A stretch of 64,000 bases of DNA, from NCBI RefSeq assembly GCF_020166335.1, contig NZ_JAIUJR010000002.1, positions 434,001 to 498,000 of the forward strand, written 5' to 3'. Of this stretch, positions 55,147-62,842 are shown one piece after another. This DNA is from Winogradskyella alexanderae. GTDB lineage: Bacteria > Bacteroidota > Bacteroidia > Flavobacteriales > Flavobacteriaceae. The position numbers and the translations under genes were made by a program. Every line of letters starts with the position of its first letter. Position 1 is the stretch's first letter. The notes below the pieces were generated by a model. It worked only from the letters and a program-made list of their open reading frames with translations. It had not been told where the DNA came from and did no database searches.

Positions 55147-56127
55147 ATGCCTATGAAGAGAGCGCTACTATTTTTCCTTTTCTTATCTATTCAATTCACT
55201 TCTGCACAGACAGTTTTAGACAGTTTGACCAAATTCCCAGTTAGTTATGCAACAATCTCCTTTGGTAATGGTAACGGAATTTTTGCAGATGACGAAGGTA
55301 AATTTGTATTCACAAAAAAACTCTATCCAGATATAGATTCTTTATTTATATCGGCATTAGGTTATAAGGATATAAGCATTTCTACCACCAATCTACCCAA
55401 GGAATTGTTTATGGTGCAAGAAGCTGATGTGCTTGATGAAGTGGTACTAGGATTTAAACGCAGCAGAAAATTCAAAATAGAAAAACTTAAACCTTATCTC
55501 GATGACGATTACTATAACTGTTGGTTACCAACAATTGAATCTGAAATAGCTGTGTATTTTCCAAAAACAACAGAAAAAGACCAGGAACTAGCTTCGGTTA
55601 CCTTTCCTATTGCTCTCGAGTCTAGGGATTGGACCAAGCGTAAAAGAGCAAATAGTGATAAAAAGAAGTTTTCAACCTTATTCAAAGTAAAGATATACAA
55701 CAACAAGGATGGCTTACCAGGCAAGCCCTTAACCTTAGAAACCATCGTTTTTAGAGCCACAGAACGCAATGGAGACGCTTTTACACTAAATTTAGATAAC
55801 TATAATCTTTATGTTCCTAAAAATGGTTTTTTTGTGTCACTCCAAGTTTTGGGATATACAGATAAAAAAGGGAAATTACTTCCTAACAAAAAATATAAGG
55901 AAATACAATCGCCAAGTGGTGTGGTAAAAATTCCTACCAATTTTAGACCCCTATTACCTTTCACAAATGAAATTGACACAAAACGTACTTTTATTAAACG
56001 TGTTTTTATTAATGGAAATAAATGGATTATGTTTGAAAAGGGAAACGGTTTTAAATCCAGTCTTTTAGATAAAGAGCTGTACAATTATGGAATGGGTATA
56101 GAATTAAAGACATATAAAGATGAATGA
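55147..56127 (+). CDS. Secreted carboxypeptidase-regulatory-like domain protein
   Basis: The 326-residue protein has a signal peptide (about residues 3-22, ending TSAQTV) and an N-terminal CarboxypepD_reg-like beta-sandwich (VLDSLTKFPVSYATISFGNG, GIFADDEGKFVFTKK, DSLFISALGYKDISIS). The rest (about 100-326) is a beta-rich region of unknown fold (ASVTFPIALESRDW, GNKWIMFEKGNGFKSSLLD). Such proteins are common flavobacterial periplasmic or outer-membrane-associated factors. It overlaps the DoxX-like gene by 8 bases. An ATG two codons downstream (MKRALLF) is an equally possible start. Confidence 0.8.
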   Translation: MPMKRALLFFLFLSIQFTSAQTVLDSLTKFPVSYATISFGNGNGIFADDEGKFVFTKKLYPDIDSLFISALGYKDISISTTNLPKELFMVQEADVLDEVVLGFKRSRKFKIEKLKPYLDDDYYNCWLPTIESEIAVYFPKTTEKDQELASVTFPIALESRDWTKRKRANSDKKKFSTLFKVKIYNNKDGLPGKPLTLETIVFRATERNGDAFTLNLDNYNLYVPKNGFFVSLQVLGYTDKKGKLLPNKKYKEIQSPSGVVKIPTNFRPLLPFTNEIDTKRTFIKRVFINGNKWIMFEKGNGFKSSLLDKELYNYGMGIELKTYKDE

Positions 56128-56473
56128 ACCCTTGAGCATATATTTTATGGCTGCTCTTTATATAATAGCGGGTATTATGCATTTTGTAAAAACGAAAATG
56201 TACATGCTGATCATGCCAGAGTATTTGAGCAATCATAGAGGTTTGGTGATTTTGAGTGGTATTATTGAAATTCTCTTGGGTATTGGTTTGTGCATTCCTG
56301 CGTTGAAGGTATTTTCTATTTATTCTATAATTGCAATGCTTGCTGTTTTTTTGTTGGTTCACTTTTACATGCTTACAAATGAGAAAGCATCATTAGGAAT
56401 TCCAAAATGGATATTAATACTACGAATTCCATTACAATTTGCCCTTATGTATTGGGCTTGGATATATATTTAA
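56120..56473 (+). CDS. DoxX-like membrane protein
   Basis: The 117-residue protein has four helices characteristic of DoxX/DoxD-like proteins: YFMAALYIIAGIMHFVKTKM, VILSGIIEILLGIGLCIPAL, YSIIAMLAVFLLVHFYML and PLQFALMYWAWIYI. The AGIMHF-x-K/P and SGIIEILLGIGL segments are strong family markers. Its role is uncertain (quinone- or thiosulfate-related in some organisms). It overlaps the upstream gene by 8 bases and is followed by a 56-residue membrane gene after 5 bases, forming a small operon. Confidence 0.85.
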   Translation: MNEPLSIYFMAALYIIAGIMHFVKTKMYMLIMPEYLSNHRGLVILSGIIEILLGIGLCIPALKVFSIYSIIAMLAVFLLVHFYMLTNEKASLGIPKWILILRIPLQFALMYWAWIYI

Positions 56474-56478
56474 ATAAA

Positions 56479-56649
56479 ATGAAAGATAAAACAGGATTAA
56501 TAATTGCGCTTATTGGTATTGCAATTCTCGTTGGAGTTATTATATATCAGGCTAAAACAGAAAACACAGCACCTGCCTATATTGTTGTAGGACTTGCAGT
56601 AAATATTATTGGAGTTGGTATTCACTTAAAACGAAATTTAAAAAAGTGA
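56479..56649 (+). CDS. Small two-helix membrane protein
   Basis: I start this at the ATG at 56479 (56 residues), because an upstream ATG would overlap DoxX by 67 bases and encode non-hydrophobic sequence. Two predicted helices are present (GLIIALIGIAILVGVIIY; AYIVVGLAVNIIGVGIHL), with a basic tail KRNLKK. It follows the DoxX-like gene by 5 bases. No named family is recognised. It ends directly next to the convergent dipeptidase gene. Confidence 0.65.
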   Translation: MKDKTGLIIALIGIAILVGVIIYQAKTENTAPAYIVVGLAVNIIGVGIHLKRNLKK

Positions 56650-57330
56650 TTATTCAATAACAAAATCAAAATAGGTATCGGGAAAAGGTTCTTCCCTTAA
56701 GGTAAAGTGCCACCATTCCTTAGGATAATTTCTAAAGCCATGTTTAAGCATTATTTTCTGTAATAACTGCCTATTTGCTTTTTGAGTTTCTGTTAATCCT
56801 TGATAAGCCACCCAAGATTCTTGACCAAAAAAATCATATGGTGTACCCATATCTAGAGGAATACTTGTATTTCCATCAATTATAGTCAAATCCATTGTAC
56901 TTCCCCTACTATGACCAGATCTCGAGGCAATGTATTCTTCTCTAAACAGATTTTGTTTGTCAACGTCTGGATAGAAGATTGATTTTTTTATTGTATCATT
57001 TAATTCTTTAGCCCATCGGATAAAATGATTTACAGCGCGTTGTGGCCTGTAGCCATCAAAAACCTTTAGACACAAATTTTGGGATTGTAACTCCTCTTGA
57101 ACCAATTTTAATTTTACTGCTGTTTCTAAAGTAAGAATTAACTTGTCTGAATTATAGCCGTCTATCGTATCTCCCACAAAATTATTGGTAGAATAGTAAC
57201 GTAAGTCAACATTCAAGTCCTTTATAATATCGTTGACATAAACAAAACCCTTGGGTAAGTCTTTTTGAATAATACTAGCACCGAAGAGTGAGCCAATAAT
57301 AACTGTAGATAAAAGCGTTTTAAATTTCAT
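56650..57330 (-). CDS. D-alanyl-D-alanine dipeptidase (M15D, VanX/DdpX-like)
   Basis: The 226-residue protein has a signal peptide (about residues 1-21) and the VanX-type M15 zinc site: His and Asp in SRSGHSRGSTMDLTII and the Glu/His pair in PKEWWHFTLREEPF. The SGHSRGSTMDLT and EWWHF motifs are diagnostic for the M15D family, which cleaves D-Ala-D-Ala. Export suggests periplasmic recycling of peptidoglycan dipeptides rather than vancomycin resistance. The gene is monocistronic, between the DoxX-like operon and the AlkB-like gene. Confidence 0.9.
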   Translation of the reverse strand: MKFKTLLSTVIIGSLFGASIIQKDLPKGFVYVNDIIKDLNVDLRYYSTNNFVGDTIDGYNSDKLILTLETAVKLKLVQEELQSQNLCLKVFDGYRPQRAVNHFIRWAKELNDTIKKSIFYPDVDKQNLFREEYIASRSGHSRGSTMDLTIIDGNTSIPLDMGTPYDFFGQESWVAYQGLTETQKANRQLLQKIMLKHGFRNYPKEWWHFTLREEPFPDTYFDFVIE

Positions 57331-57362
57331 ATCTAAGTACTAATTTAGTCAAAAAATAAGCT

Positions 57363-57968
57363 ATGGACTTGTTTTCCAAAAAGAAAGAATTTTTAAAATT
57401 ACCAAATGCCCAGCTCATCTATTTTCCCAATTTCATTTCAAGGCCAAAAGCAGATGAATACTTTAATACTATTAATAAAGAAACAAATTGGCAACATGAC
57501 GACATCACCGTTTTTGGTAAAACCTACAAACAGCCTCGATTAACTGCGCTATATGGAGCGTCTGGAAAACCATACCGCTACTCAGATATTATCATGTATC
57601 CAGAACCTTTTACATATGACTTAAAAATCATAAAAAAGGAGGTTGAAACAAAGTCACAGGTAAAATTTAATACCGTACTCATTAATTTATACAGAAATGG
57701 GAGCGATAGTAACGGTTGGCACGCAGATAACGAGAAAGAACTTGGTAAAAATCCCGTTATAGCATCAATTAGCTTGGGTGAGGAACGCCCATTTCACTTT
57801 AAGCACAGGAAATTAAAAACAGAAAGACATAAACTGCTCTTACAACATGGAAGTCTTTTGATAATGAAAGGCGAAATGCAACATTTCTGGCTACACCAAA
57901 TTGCTAAAACGAAAAAAGAAATTGGGCCACGTATTAATCTTACATTTAGAAAACTTATTGACCAATAA
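57363..57968 (+). CDS. AlkB-like Fe(II)/2-oxoglutarate-dependent dioxygenase
   Basis: The 201-residue protein has the facial triad H120-x-D122 in SDSNGWHADNEKELG, followed by IASISLGEERPFHFKHRK, then the distal His and Arg in LIMKGEMQHFWLHQIAKT and IGPRINLTFRKL. The motif set fits the AlkB/ALKBH2-3 family of nucleic-acid demethylases, and RLTALYGASGKPYRYSD is a substrate-loop pattern of that family. It is cytoplasmic. It is divergent from the dipeptidase gene and ends in a strong terminator. Confidence 0.9.
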   Translation: MDLFSKKKEFLKLPNAQLIYFPNFISRPKADEYFNTINKETNWQHDDITVFGKTYKQPRLTALYGASGKPYRYSDIIMYPEPFTYDLKIIKKEVETKSQVKFNTVLINLYRNGSDSNGWHADNEKELGKNPVIASISLGEERPFHFKHRKLKTERHKLLLQHGSLLIMKGEMQHFWLHQIAKTKKEIGPRINLTFRKLIDQ

Positions 57969-58333
57969 ACAAAAAACCGGGTTCCCTCAAACCCGGTTTT
58001 TCTAATTTGCTTTTTTATTATGTAAGTAGATTTAGGGTCTCTAAGTCAACATAACATAATGCAAATATTAATTAATTAATCCATTGAACTAAAAACTAAA
58101 TTTTAGTACACTTCAAATATAGAATTAGCTTTTAATATTAACGTCTAAAAACATATTTAATCGATGTATTACATGTAATTTTAACATTTAAAGATGAAAA
58201 TATGCATTTCATCGATAAAAAGCACAGCGAAAAAAACGATTTCTACAACTTCTGGATACTAAATCCTGTTCATTTTTGTTCTAGTTTTAACTAGAAAAAT
58301 CAATTAATAATTAAATTTGACTAAAAGCTTATC
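57969..58333. other. 365-base gene-free stretch with a terminator and a palindrome
   Basis: It holds the terminator at 57971-58003, the palindrome ATGTATTACAT at 58164-58174 overlapping TTACATGTAA (58169-58178), and a -7-like TAAATTTG at 58312-58319 immediately before the hydrolase start. No ORF is convincing. Confidence 0.45.
57971..58003 (+). terminator. Terminator of the AlkB-like gene
   Basis: AAAACCGGGTT pairs with AACCCGGTTTT (11 bp, 6-base loop), followed by TCT. It lies right after the stop codon. Confidence 0.9.
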
Positions 58334-59266
58334 ATGAAAAATTACCGATTTGTCATTGTTCTCTTCATCGCCAATTTATGTTTCTCACAAGCAGATGATG
58401 CTGGTTTTCATACCCAAGACTTACAGATTTCTAAATGGATCGACGGTACGCTGTTAGTTCCCAAAGATGTTTTTTCGTCTAAACTGGCAATAATAATTGC
58501 TGGTTCTGGACCAACGGATAGAAATGGCAATCAAAATTTCCTTAAAAATAATTCACTTAAAAAGCTCTCAGAAAGTTTGACAAAAAATGGTATTGCAACC
58601 TTTAGATTTGATAAGCGCGTTGTAAAACAAATTAAAATGGGCAATGTTAACAAGAATATACTTTTTGACGATTTTGTTAAAGATGCTATCGATGTAATTA
58701 ATTATTTTAAGTCAACTGAACAGTTTTCTGAAATCTATATAATTGGTCACAGCCAAGGTAGCTTGGTAGGAATGATTGCTTCGAGAGAAAATGTAGATGG
58801 CTTTATTTCGTTAGCCGGTGCTGGGCAAAATATTGGTGATGTAATTGTAGAGCAAGTTGGTAAGACTGCACCAATGCTTCGATCTGATACAGAACGTGTT
58901 GTGAATATCCTAAAAAAAGGTGAAACAACTAAAGACTATCCTCTCGCATTAGCCTCAATGTTTAATAAAGATATTCAACCCTTTATGATTAACTGGATGT
59001 CTTACAACCCAACAGAAATTATTGTTAATCTGCAAATACCAATTCTCATTATTAATGGAACTAAAGACTTACAAGTATCCGTAGAAGAAGCAAAACTTTT
59101 AAAAAATGCTAACGAAAAGGCACAACTAAGCATAATTGATAATATGAACCATGTGCTTTTTATAATTGAAGGAGATGATCTTGAAAATTCAAAATCATAC
59201 AATGAAGCTTTTAGAAATATATCCTCTACACTCATTGAAGACATCACAGCTTTTATTAAAGGATAA
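58334..59266 (+). CDS. Secreted alpha/beta hydrolase
   Basis: The 310-residue protein has a signal peptide (about residues 1-18, NLCFSQ). The alpha/beta-hydrolase features are LAIIIAGSGPTDRNGN, the oxyanion region; the nucleophile elbow IIGHSQGSLVGMIAS; the acid in LIINGTKDLQVSVEEA; and the His in DNMNHVLFIIEGDD. It is probably an esterase or lipase relative in the periplasm with an unknown substrate. It is monocistronic, followed by a terminator at 59286-59317. Confidence 0.9.
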   Translation: MKNYRFVIVLFIANLCFSQADDAGFHTQDLQISKWIDGTLLVPKDVFSSKLAIIIAGSGPTDRNGNQNFLKNNSLKKLSESLTKNGIATFRFDKRVVKQIKMGNVNKNILFDDFVKDAIDVINYFKSTEQFSEIYIIGHSQGSLVGMIASRENVDGFISLAGAGQNIGDVIVEQVGKTAPMLRSDTERVVNILKKGETTKDYPLALASMFNKDIQPFMINWMSYNPTEIIVNLQIPILIINGTKDLQVSVEEAKLLKNANEKAQLSIIDNMNHVLFIIEGDDLENSKSYNEAFRNISSTLIEDITAFIKG

Positions 59267-59285
59267 GAGCTAACTCCTAAAAATT

Positions 59286-59317
59286 AAAAAAGCATCTCAA
59301 TTATGAGATGCTTTTTT
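59286..59317 (+). terminator. Terminator of the alpha/beta-hydrolase gene
   Basis: AAAAAGCATCTCA pairs with TGAGATGCTTTTT (13 bp, 4-base ATTA loop), followed by a T-run. Confidence 0.9.
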
Positions 59318-59333
59318 ACTAACTAACCAACCA

Positions 59334-59398
59334 AATTGTAATGCAACGATTTTGAAGTAATGTTGCTTAAAGCAATTATCGTCTGGAACATTACAATT
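59334..59398. repeat. Nested imperfect inverted repeat, 65 bases
   Basis: Outer arms AATTGTAATG (59334-59343) and CATTACAATT (59389-59398) are perfect complements. Inside them ACGAT (59346-59350) pairs with ATCGT (59378-59382), and TTGCT (59363-59367) pairs with AGCAA (59371-59375). It has no T-tail. It may be a structured RNA or a short mobile-element remnant. Confidence 0.45.
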
Positions 59399-59469
59399 AT
59401 TATATAACAAACCTCGTGCCAAACTATCTTAAAATTTTCTTTCAATTAATTTGTAACAAAATCTTCAAT

Positions 59470-59500
59470 TTGGATACTAACAAAATAAAGTATATCTTTA
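59470..59500 (+). promoter_or_regulatory. Probable promoter of the SPFH gene cluster
   Basis: TTG (59470-59472), a 20-base spacer and TATCTTTA (59493-59500) differ from the consensus at the last base only. A TTTGTAACAAA palindrome at 59450-59460 lies just upstream and could be an operator. Confidence 0.4.
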
Positions 59501-59557
59501 TGATATCATTTTAATATCAATATAAATTATATGATTAACCAATTAAACCTTTAAATC

Positions 59558-60418
59558 ATGAAAGAAGAAAAAATAATTGTCCCAGCAAATGGCTATCTGA
59601 TGTTGTTAGTTTTCCTAATAATGTTTGTAGGAAGCATCGTGCTAATTTTTACCTACGAAACAGCATGGCCAGGAATTTCATTATTCCTGTCACTTGTAAT
59701 TATGTTTGGTTTTATTATGGTACAACCAAATGGATCTAGAGTTCTCCTACTTTTTGGAGAATATGTGGGCACAGTAAAAAAGAATGGATTTTACTGGGTA
59801 AATCCTTTTTATACAAAAAAGAAAATATCACTTCGTGCGAGTAATTTTGATAGTGAACGACTAAAAGTTAACGACAAACTTGGTAATCCAGTTATGATTA
59901 GCACAATTCTAGTTTGGCGCGTTCAGGATACGTATAAAGCCGCCTTTGATGTTGATAATTATGAAAATTTTGTACGTGTACAAACCGATGCCGCTGTTCG
60001 AAAATTAGCAAGCATGTATCCTTACGACAACTTTGCTGATGAAGGCCATGACGAGGACATCACACTGCGATCGAGTGTTAACGAAGTAAGTAACGCTCTT
60101 GAAAAAGAGATTGATGAACGTTTATCAATCGCGGGTATTGAGGTTTTAGAAGCTCGTATCGGTTACCTTGCGTATGCTCAAGAAATTGCTAACGCCATGC
60201 TAAAACGTCAACAAGCTACGGCCATTGTTGCTGCGAGACATAAAATTGTTGAAGGTGCAGTGAGTATGGTTGAAATGGCAATTGAAGAACTTAATAAAAA
60301 TCAAGTTGTAGAATTAGATGAGGAACGTAAAGCGGCAATGGTAAGTAATTTAATGGTTGTATTATGTGGTGATAAAGACGCATCGCCTGTGGTAAATACA
60401 GGAACATTAAATCATTAA
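59558..60418 (+). CDS. SPFH (band 7/stomatin-like) domain membrane protein
   Basis: The 286-residue protein has two N-terminal membrane helices (MLLVFLIMFVGSIVLIF and GISLFLSLVIMFGFIMV) and an SPFH domain (about 60-250: VLLLFGEYVGTVKKNGFYWV, VMISTILVWRVQDTYKAAFD, YENFVRVQTDAAVRKLASMY, RLSIAGIEVLEARIGYLAYA). SPFH proteins oligomerise at membrane microdomains. It heads a tight plus-strand cluster with a broken glycine-rich gene, a DUF4177 gene, a PH-like gene and an RHH gene. This association suggests a membrane-linked role with its own regulator. Confidence 0.88.
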   Translation: MKEEKIIVPANGYLMLLVFLIMFVGSIVLIFTYETAWPGISLFLSLVIMFGFIMVQPNGSRVLLLFGEYVGTVKKNGFYWVNPFYTKKKISLRASNFDSERLKVNDKLGNPVMISTILVWRVQDTYKAAFDVDNYENFVRVQTDAAVRKLASMYPYDNFADEGHDEDITLRSSVNEVSNALEKEIDERLSIAGIEVLEARIGYLAYAQEIANAMLKRQQATAIVAARHKIVEGAVSMVEMAIEELNKNQVVELDEERKAAMVSNLMVVLCGDKDASPVVNTGTLNH

Positions 60419-60420
60419 TA

Positions 60421-60597
60421 ATGAATAAATATCAAATATATAGTGTTGGTATTGGAAGTGCCATCAGTACAAGTATCGGTGTTACAATTGGTGCCACTAT
60501 TGGAAATGTGGCAATGGGCACAGTATCGGGTTAATTTATAGGTATCATAGGGGGTACTATAGTGGCTTTTGCATTTTTACAGAACAAAGACGAATAA
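60421..60597 (+). pseudogene. Glycine-rich small membrane protein gene with an in-frame stop
   Basis: The frame runs from an ATG at 60421 to TAA at 60595-60597 (58 codons) but is interrupted by TAA at codon 38 (60532-60534). Before the stop: VGIGSAISTSIGVTIGATIG. After it in the same frame: FIGIIGGTIVAFAFLQNKDE. The two hydrophobic, glycine-rich halves would make a two-helix membrane protein. It lies 2 bases after the SPFH gene and 4 bases before the DUF4177 gene. Either the gene is recently inactivated, or this is a short 37-residue peptide, or the TAA is an assembly error. Confidence 0.6.
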
Positions 60598-60601
60598 TAA
60601 A

Positions 60602-60760
60602 ATGAAAGAATATAAAGTAATACAGCCAAAATTGGGGTTTAGAAATCGGCTTCAAAATTTCGAGGACCTATTGAATCAATATGCCAGAGAGGGCTGGCAG
60701 GTAAATTTCATAGCACAAGGTTTTATGAGTGTTGTTTTTGAACGTGATAAAAACAGATAA
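60602..60760 (+). CDS. DUF4177 family small protein
   Basis: The 52-residue protein starts at the ATG at 60602 (an upstream start would overlap the preceding gene). The pattern MKEYKVIQPKLGF, then FEDLLNQYAREGWQVNFIA and GFMSVVFERDK matches DUF4177, a small beta-alpha-beta domain of unknown function. Its last base overlaps the first base of the next ATG (TAATG), so translation is coupled to the 171-residue protein. Confidence 0.8.
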   Translation: MKEYKVIQPKLGFRNRLQNFEDLLNQYAREGWQVNFIAQGFMSVVFERDKNR

Positions 60761-61275
60761 TGCGAGTTTTTAAAGAAGAACAACGGTTTAACCAATTATG
60801 GATTATCCTGCTTTTAGGCATAGGTATGCTTGTACCTCTTGGTTTAATTTTGGGTGCGTACCTTAAAAACCAAAGTAGCTTTACTCCAATAGAGTTAGTA
60901 GTAACGATTAGCATAATCGTACTAGCTTCATGCATAATCTTCTTTTTTAAACTTTATACACGTATAGACGAACATGGTATACACTATAAATTTTTTCCGT
61001 TTCATCTAAAATATCGAAGTATCGCATGGAACGCTATTGATGAAGCTTACGTAAGGACCTATGACGCCTTAAATGAATATGGCGGTTGGGGATTTAAAGG
61101 TGGTGCACTATGGAAAAAATCTAAAGGAACCGCAATTAATGTTTCTGGAGATAAAGGAATACAGCTTCGGCTTAAAAATGGTAAAAAGCTGCTAATTGGC
61201 ACACAAAAAGAAAATGATGCTAAGAGTATCCTAGCAACCTACAAAACAAAGATTAAAGCGCAAGACCATGGCTAA
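60760..61275 (+). CDS. Two-helix membrane protein with PH-like C-terminal domain
   Basis: The 171-residue protein has two N-terminal helices (LWIILLLGIGMLVPLGLILG; VVTISIIVLASCIIFFF) and then a beta-rich domain (TRIDEHGIHYKFFPFHLKYR, IAWNAIDEAYVRTYDALNEY, LRLKNGKKLLIGTQKENDAK) reminiscent of bacterial PH (bPH) folds. The GGWGFKGG segment is distinctive. It is coupled to DUF4177 by a TAATG overlap and overlaps the RHH gene by 8 bases. Confidence 0.7.
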   Translation: MRVFKEEQRFNQLWIILLLGIGMLVPLGLILGAYLKNQSSFTPIELVVTISIIVLASCIIFFFKLYTRIDEHGIHYKFFPFHLKYRSIAWNAIDEAYVRTYDALNEYGGWGFKGGALWKKSKGTAINVSGDKGIQLRLKNGKKLLIGTQKENDAKSILATYKTKIKAQDHG

Positions 61276-61441
61276 GAAAAAAGCATTTGCATTAAGGATA
61301 AATGAAGATATGCTAAAAGCAATTGAAAAATGGGCATCGGATGAATTTAGAAGTACCAACGGACAAATAGAATGGATGCTTATGCAGTCATTAAAAGCAA
61401 ACAAGCGACAACCAAAAAAAAAGGAACCGCCTGCAAATTAA
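61268..61441 (+). CDS. Arc-like ribbon-helix-helix DNA-binding protein
   Basis: The 57-residue protein opens with the beta-strand KKAFALRINEDML and continues with helix 1 (KAIEKWASDEFRSTNGQIEW) and helix 2 (MLMQSLKANKRQ), ending in a Lys/Pro-rich tail. This is the Arc/MetJ-type RHH pattern, with the strand residues contacting DNA as a dimer. It overlaps the upstream gene by 8 bases and closes the SPFH cluster. Homologues that follow SPFH genes suggest a dedicated regulator; its targets are unknown. Confidence 0.8.
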   Translation: MAKKKAFALRINEDMLKAIEKWASDEFRSTNGQIEWMLMQSLKANKRQPKKKEPPAN

Positions 61442-61468
61442 AAGTGATCTTTAAGGTCACTTTTTTTA
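61441..61468 (+). terminator. Terminator of the SPFH cluster
   Basis: AAAGTGA pairs with TCACTTT (7 bp) around an inner loop (TCTTTAAGG), followed by TTTTT, immediately after the RHH stop. Confidence 0.75.
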
Positions 61469-61510
61469 GCACTTAATTTTTGTATTTTGCACCACTCTAA
61501 AAGCTAACTT

Positions 61511-62824
61511 ATGGACACTACTCCTATTTTTACAGACGATACTATTGTTTTTGGCTTATTGATGCTGACATTAGGGTTTGTTTTTTATACCTCTACCAGT
61601 AAAAACAAATTTTGGAAAAAATTCTATAAATACATACCTGCTTTATTAATGGCATATATGATGCCTGCAGCACTAACAACATTTGGATTAATTGCTCCTG
61701 AATGGGGAATTGAAAACGAACAAGGTCAACTCATTGAAGTTACTGGGAAATCTCAGGCTTATTATATTGCCAGTAGGTTTATGCTTCCCGCTGCACTTGT
61801 ATTAATGACAATAAGCATAGACTTAAAGGCTGTATTTAATTTAGGCTGGAAAGCTCTTGCTATGTTTGGTACGGGAACAATTGGAATTGTTATTGGTGGT
61901 CCCATTGCCGTCTACCTTACTGCTTTAGTATCTCCTGAAACCGTTGGAGGTGCAGGTGCAGACGCCGTTTGGAGAGGACTGGCTACACTTGCCGGTAGTT
62001 GGATTGGTGGTGGAGCCAACCAAGCCGCAATGCTAGAAATTTATGAATATAATACTGCTAATTATGCTGGAATGGTAATCGTTGATATTGTAGTGGCAAA
62101 CATATGGATGGCAATACTATTACTTGGTATTGGCAAACAAAAAAAGATTGACAAATGGTTAAAAGCAGATAATAGTGCAATTGACACATTGAAAGAAAAG
62201 GTTTCAAGTTATGCCGCCAGCATATCACGAAATCCCAGTTTAGCAGACTTTATGGTCATACTTGGTGTGGCATTTACCGTTGTTGGTTTTTCTCATTTTG
62301 GAGCAAATGAAATATCCGAATTCTTAAAAGCCAATGTCGAGGCTGTAAGCGACAAGAAATCTTCCTGGTCTTCGTTCGGATCTCAGTTCTTTTGGATGAT
62401 ATCAATAGCTACTATTCTGGGAATTCTTTTATCATTTACCAGGTTAAAAAAATATGAAGGCGCAGGTGCAAGTAAAATAGGTAGTGTCTTCATCTATATT
62501 CTTGTTGCCTCCATTGGAATGAAAATGGATCTTACCAAGATTGCCGATAACCCTGGGTTAATTGTGGTAGGTTTGGTATGGATGGCAATACATGTAGGAT
62601 TACTTTTCCTCATTGCAAAACTCATAAGAGCACCTTATTTTTTCTTAGCCGTGGGGAGCAAGGCTAACATTGGAGGTGCAGCATCTGCTCCCGTGGTAGC
62701 TGCCGCTTTTCATCCATCATTAGCTACCGTTGGTGTTTTATTAGCCGTATTTGGATATGTGGTTGGAACTTATGGTGCCATGCTTACAGCTGAATTAATG
62801 CGAATTATAGCTCCAGTAACTTAA
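61511..62824 (+). CDS. DUF819 family multi-pass membrane protein (putative permease)
   Basis: The 437-residue protein has about 11-12 membrane helices. DUF819 features are FKKYIPALLMAYMMPAAL-type N-terminal helices, GRFMLPAAL-like SRFMLPAALVLMTISIDL, the Gly-rich LAGSWIGGGANQAAMLEIY loop, VDIVVANIWMAILLLGIG, and GSKANIGGAASAPVVAAAFH near the end. The two inverted Gly-Gly-x-x-N loops suggest a transporter fold with two gates. The substrate is unknown. It stands 42 bases past the SPFH cluster terminator and is followed by the DUF4369 gene after 18 bases. Confidence 0.88.
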   Translation: MDTTPIFTDDTIVFGLLMLTLGFVFYTSTSKNKFWKKFYKYIPALLMAYMMPAALTTFGLIAPEWGIENEQGQLIEVTGKSQAYYIASRFMLPAALVLMTISIDLKAVFNLGWKALAMFGTGTIGIVIGGPIAVYLTALVSPETVGGAGADAVWRGLATLAGSWIGGGANQAAMLEIYEYNTANYAGMVIVDIVVANIWMAILLLGIGKQKKIDKWLKADNSAIDTLKEKVSSYAASISRNPSLADFMVILGVAFTVVGFSHFGANEISEFLKANVEAVSDKKSSWSSFGSQFFWMISIATILGILLSFTRLKKYEGAGASKIGSVFIYILVASIGMKMDLTKIADNPGLIVVGLVWMAIHVGLLFLIAKLIRAPYFFLAVGSKANIGGAASAPVVAAAFHPSLATVGVLLAVFGYVVGTYGAMLTAELMRIIAPVT

Positions 62825-62842
62825 CCGTTAATACTTCAAAAC

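Noticed and set aside
56650-57330. Vancomycin-resistance gene (vanX)
   Set aside because: VanX-type M15 dipeptidases are widespread; there is no vanH/vanA/vanRS context and the protein has a signal peptide, pointing to peptidoglycan turnover.
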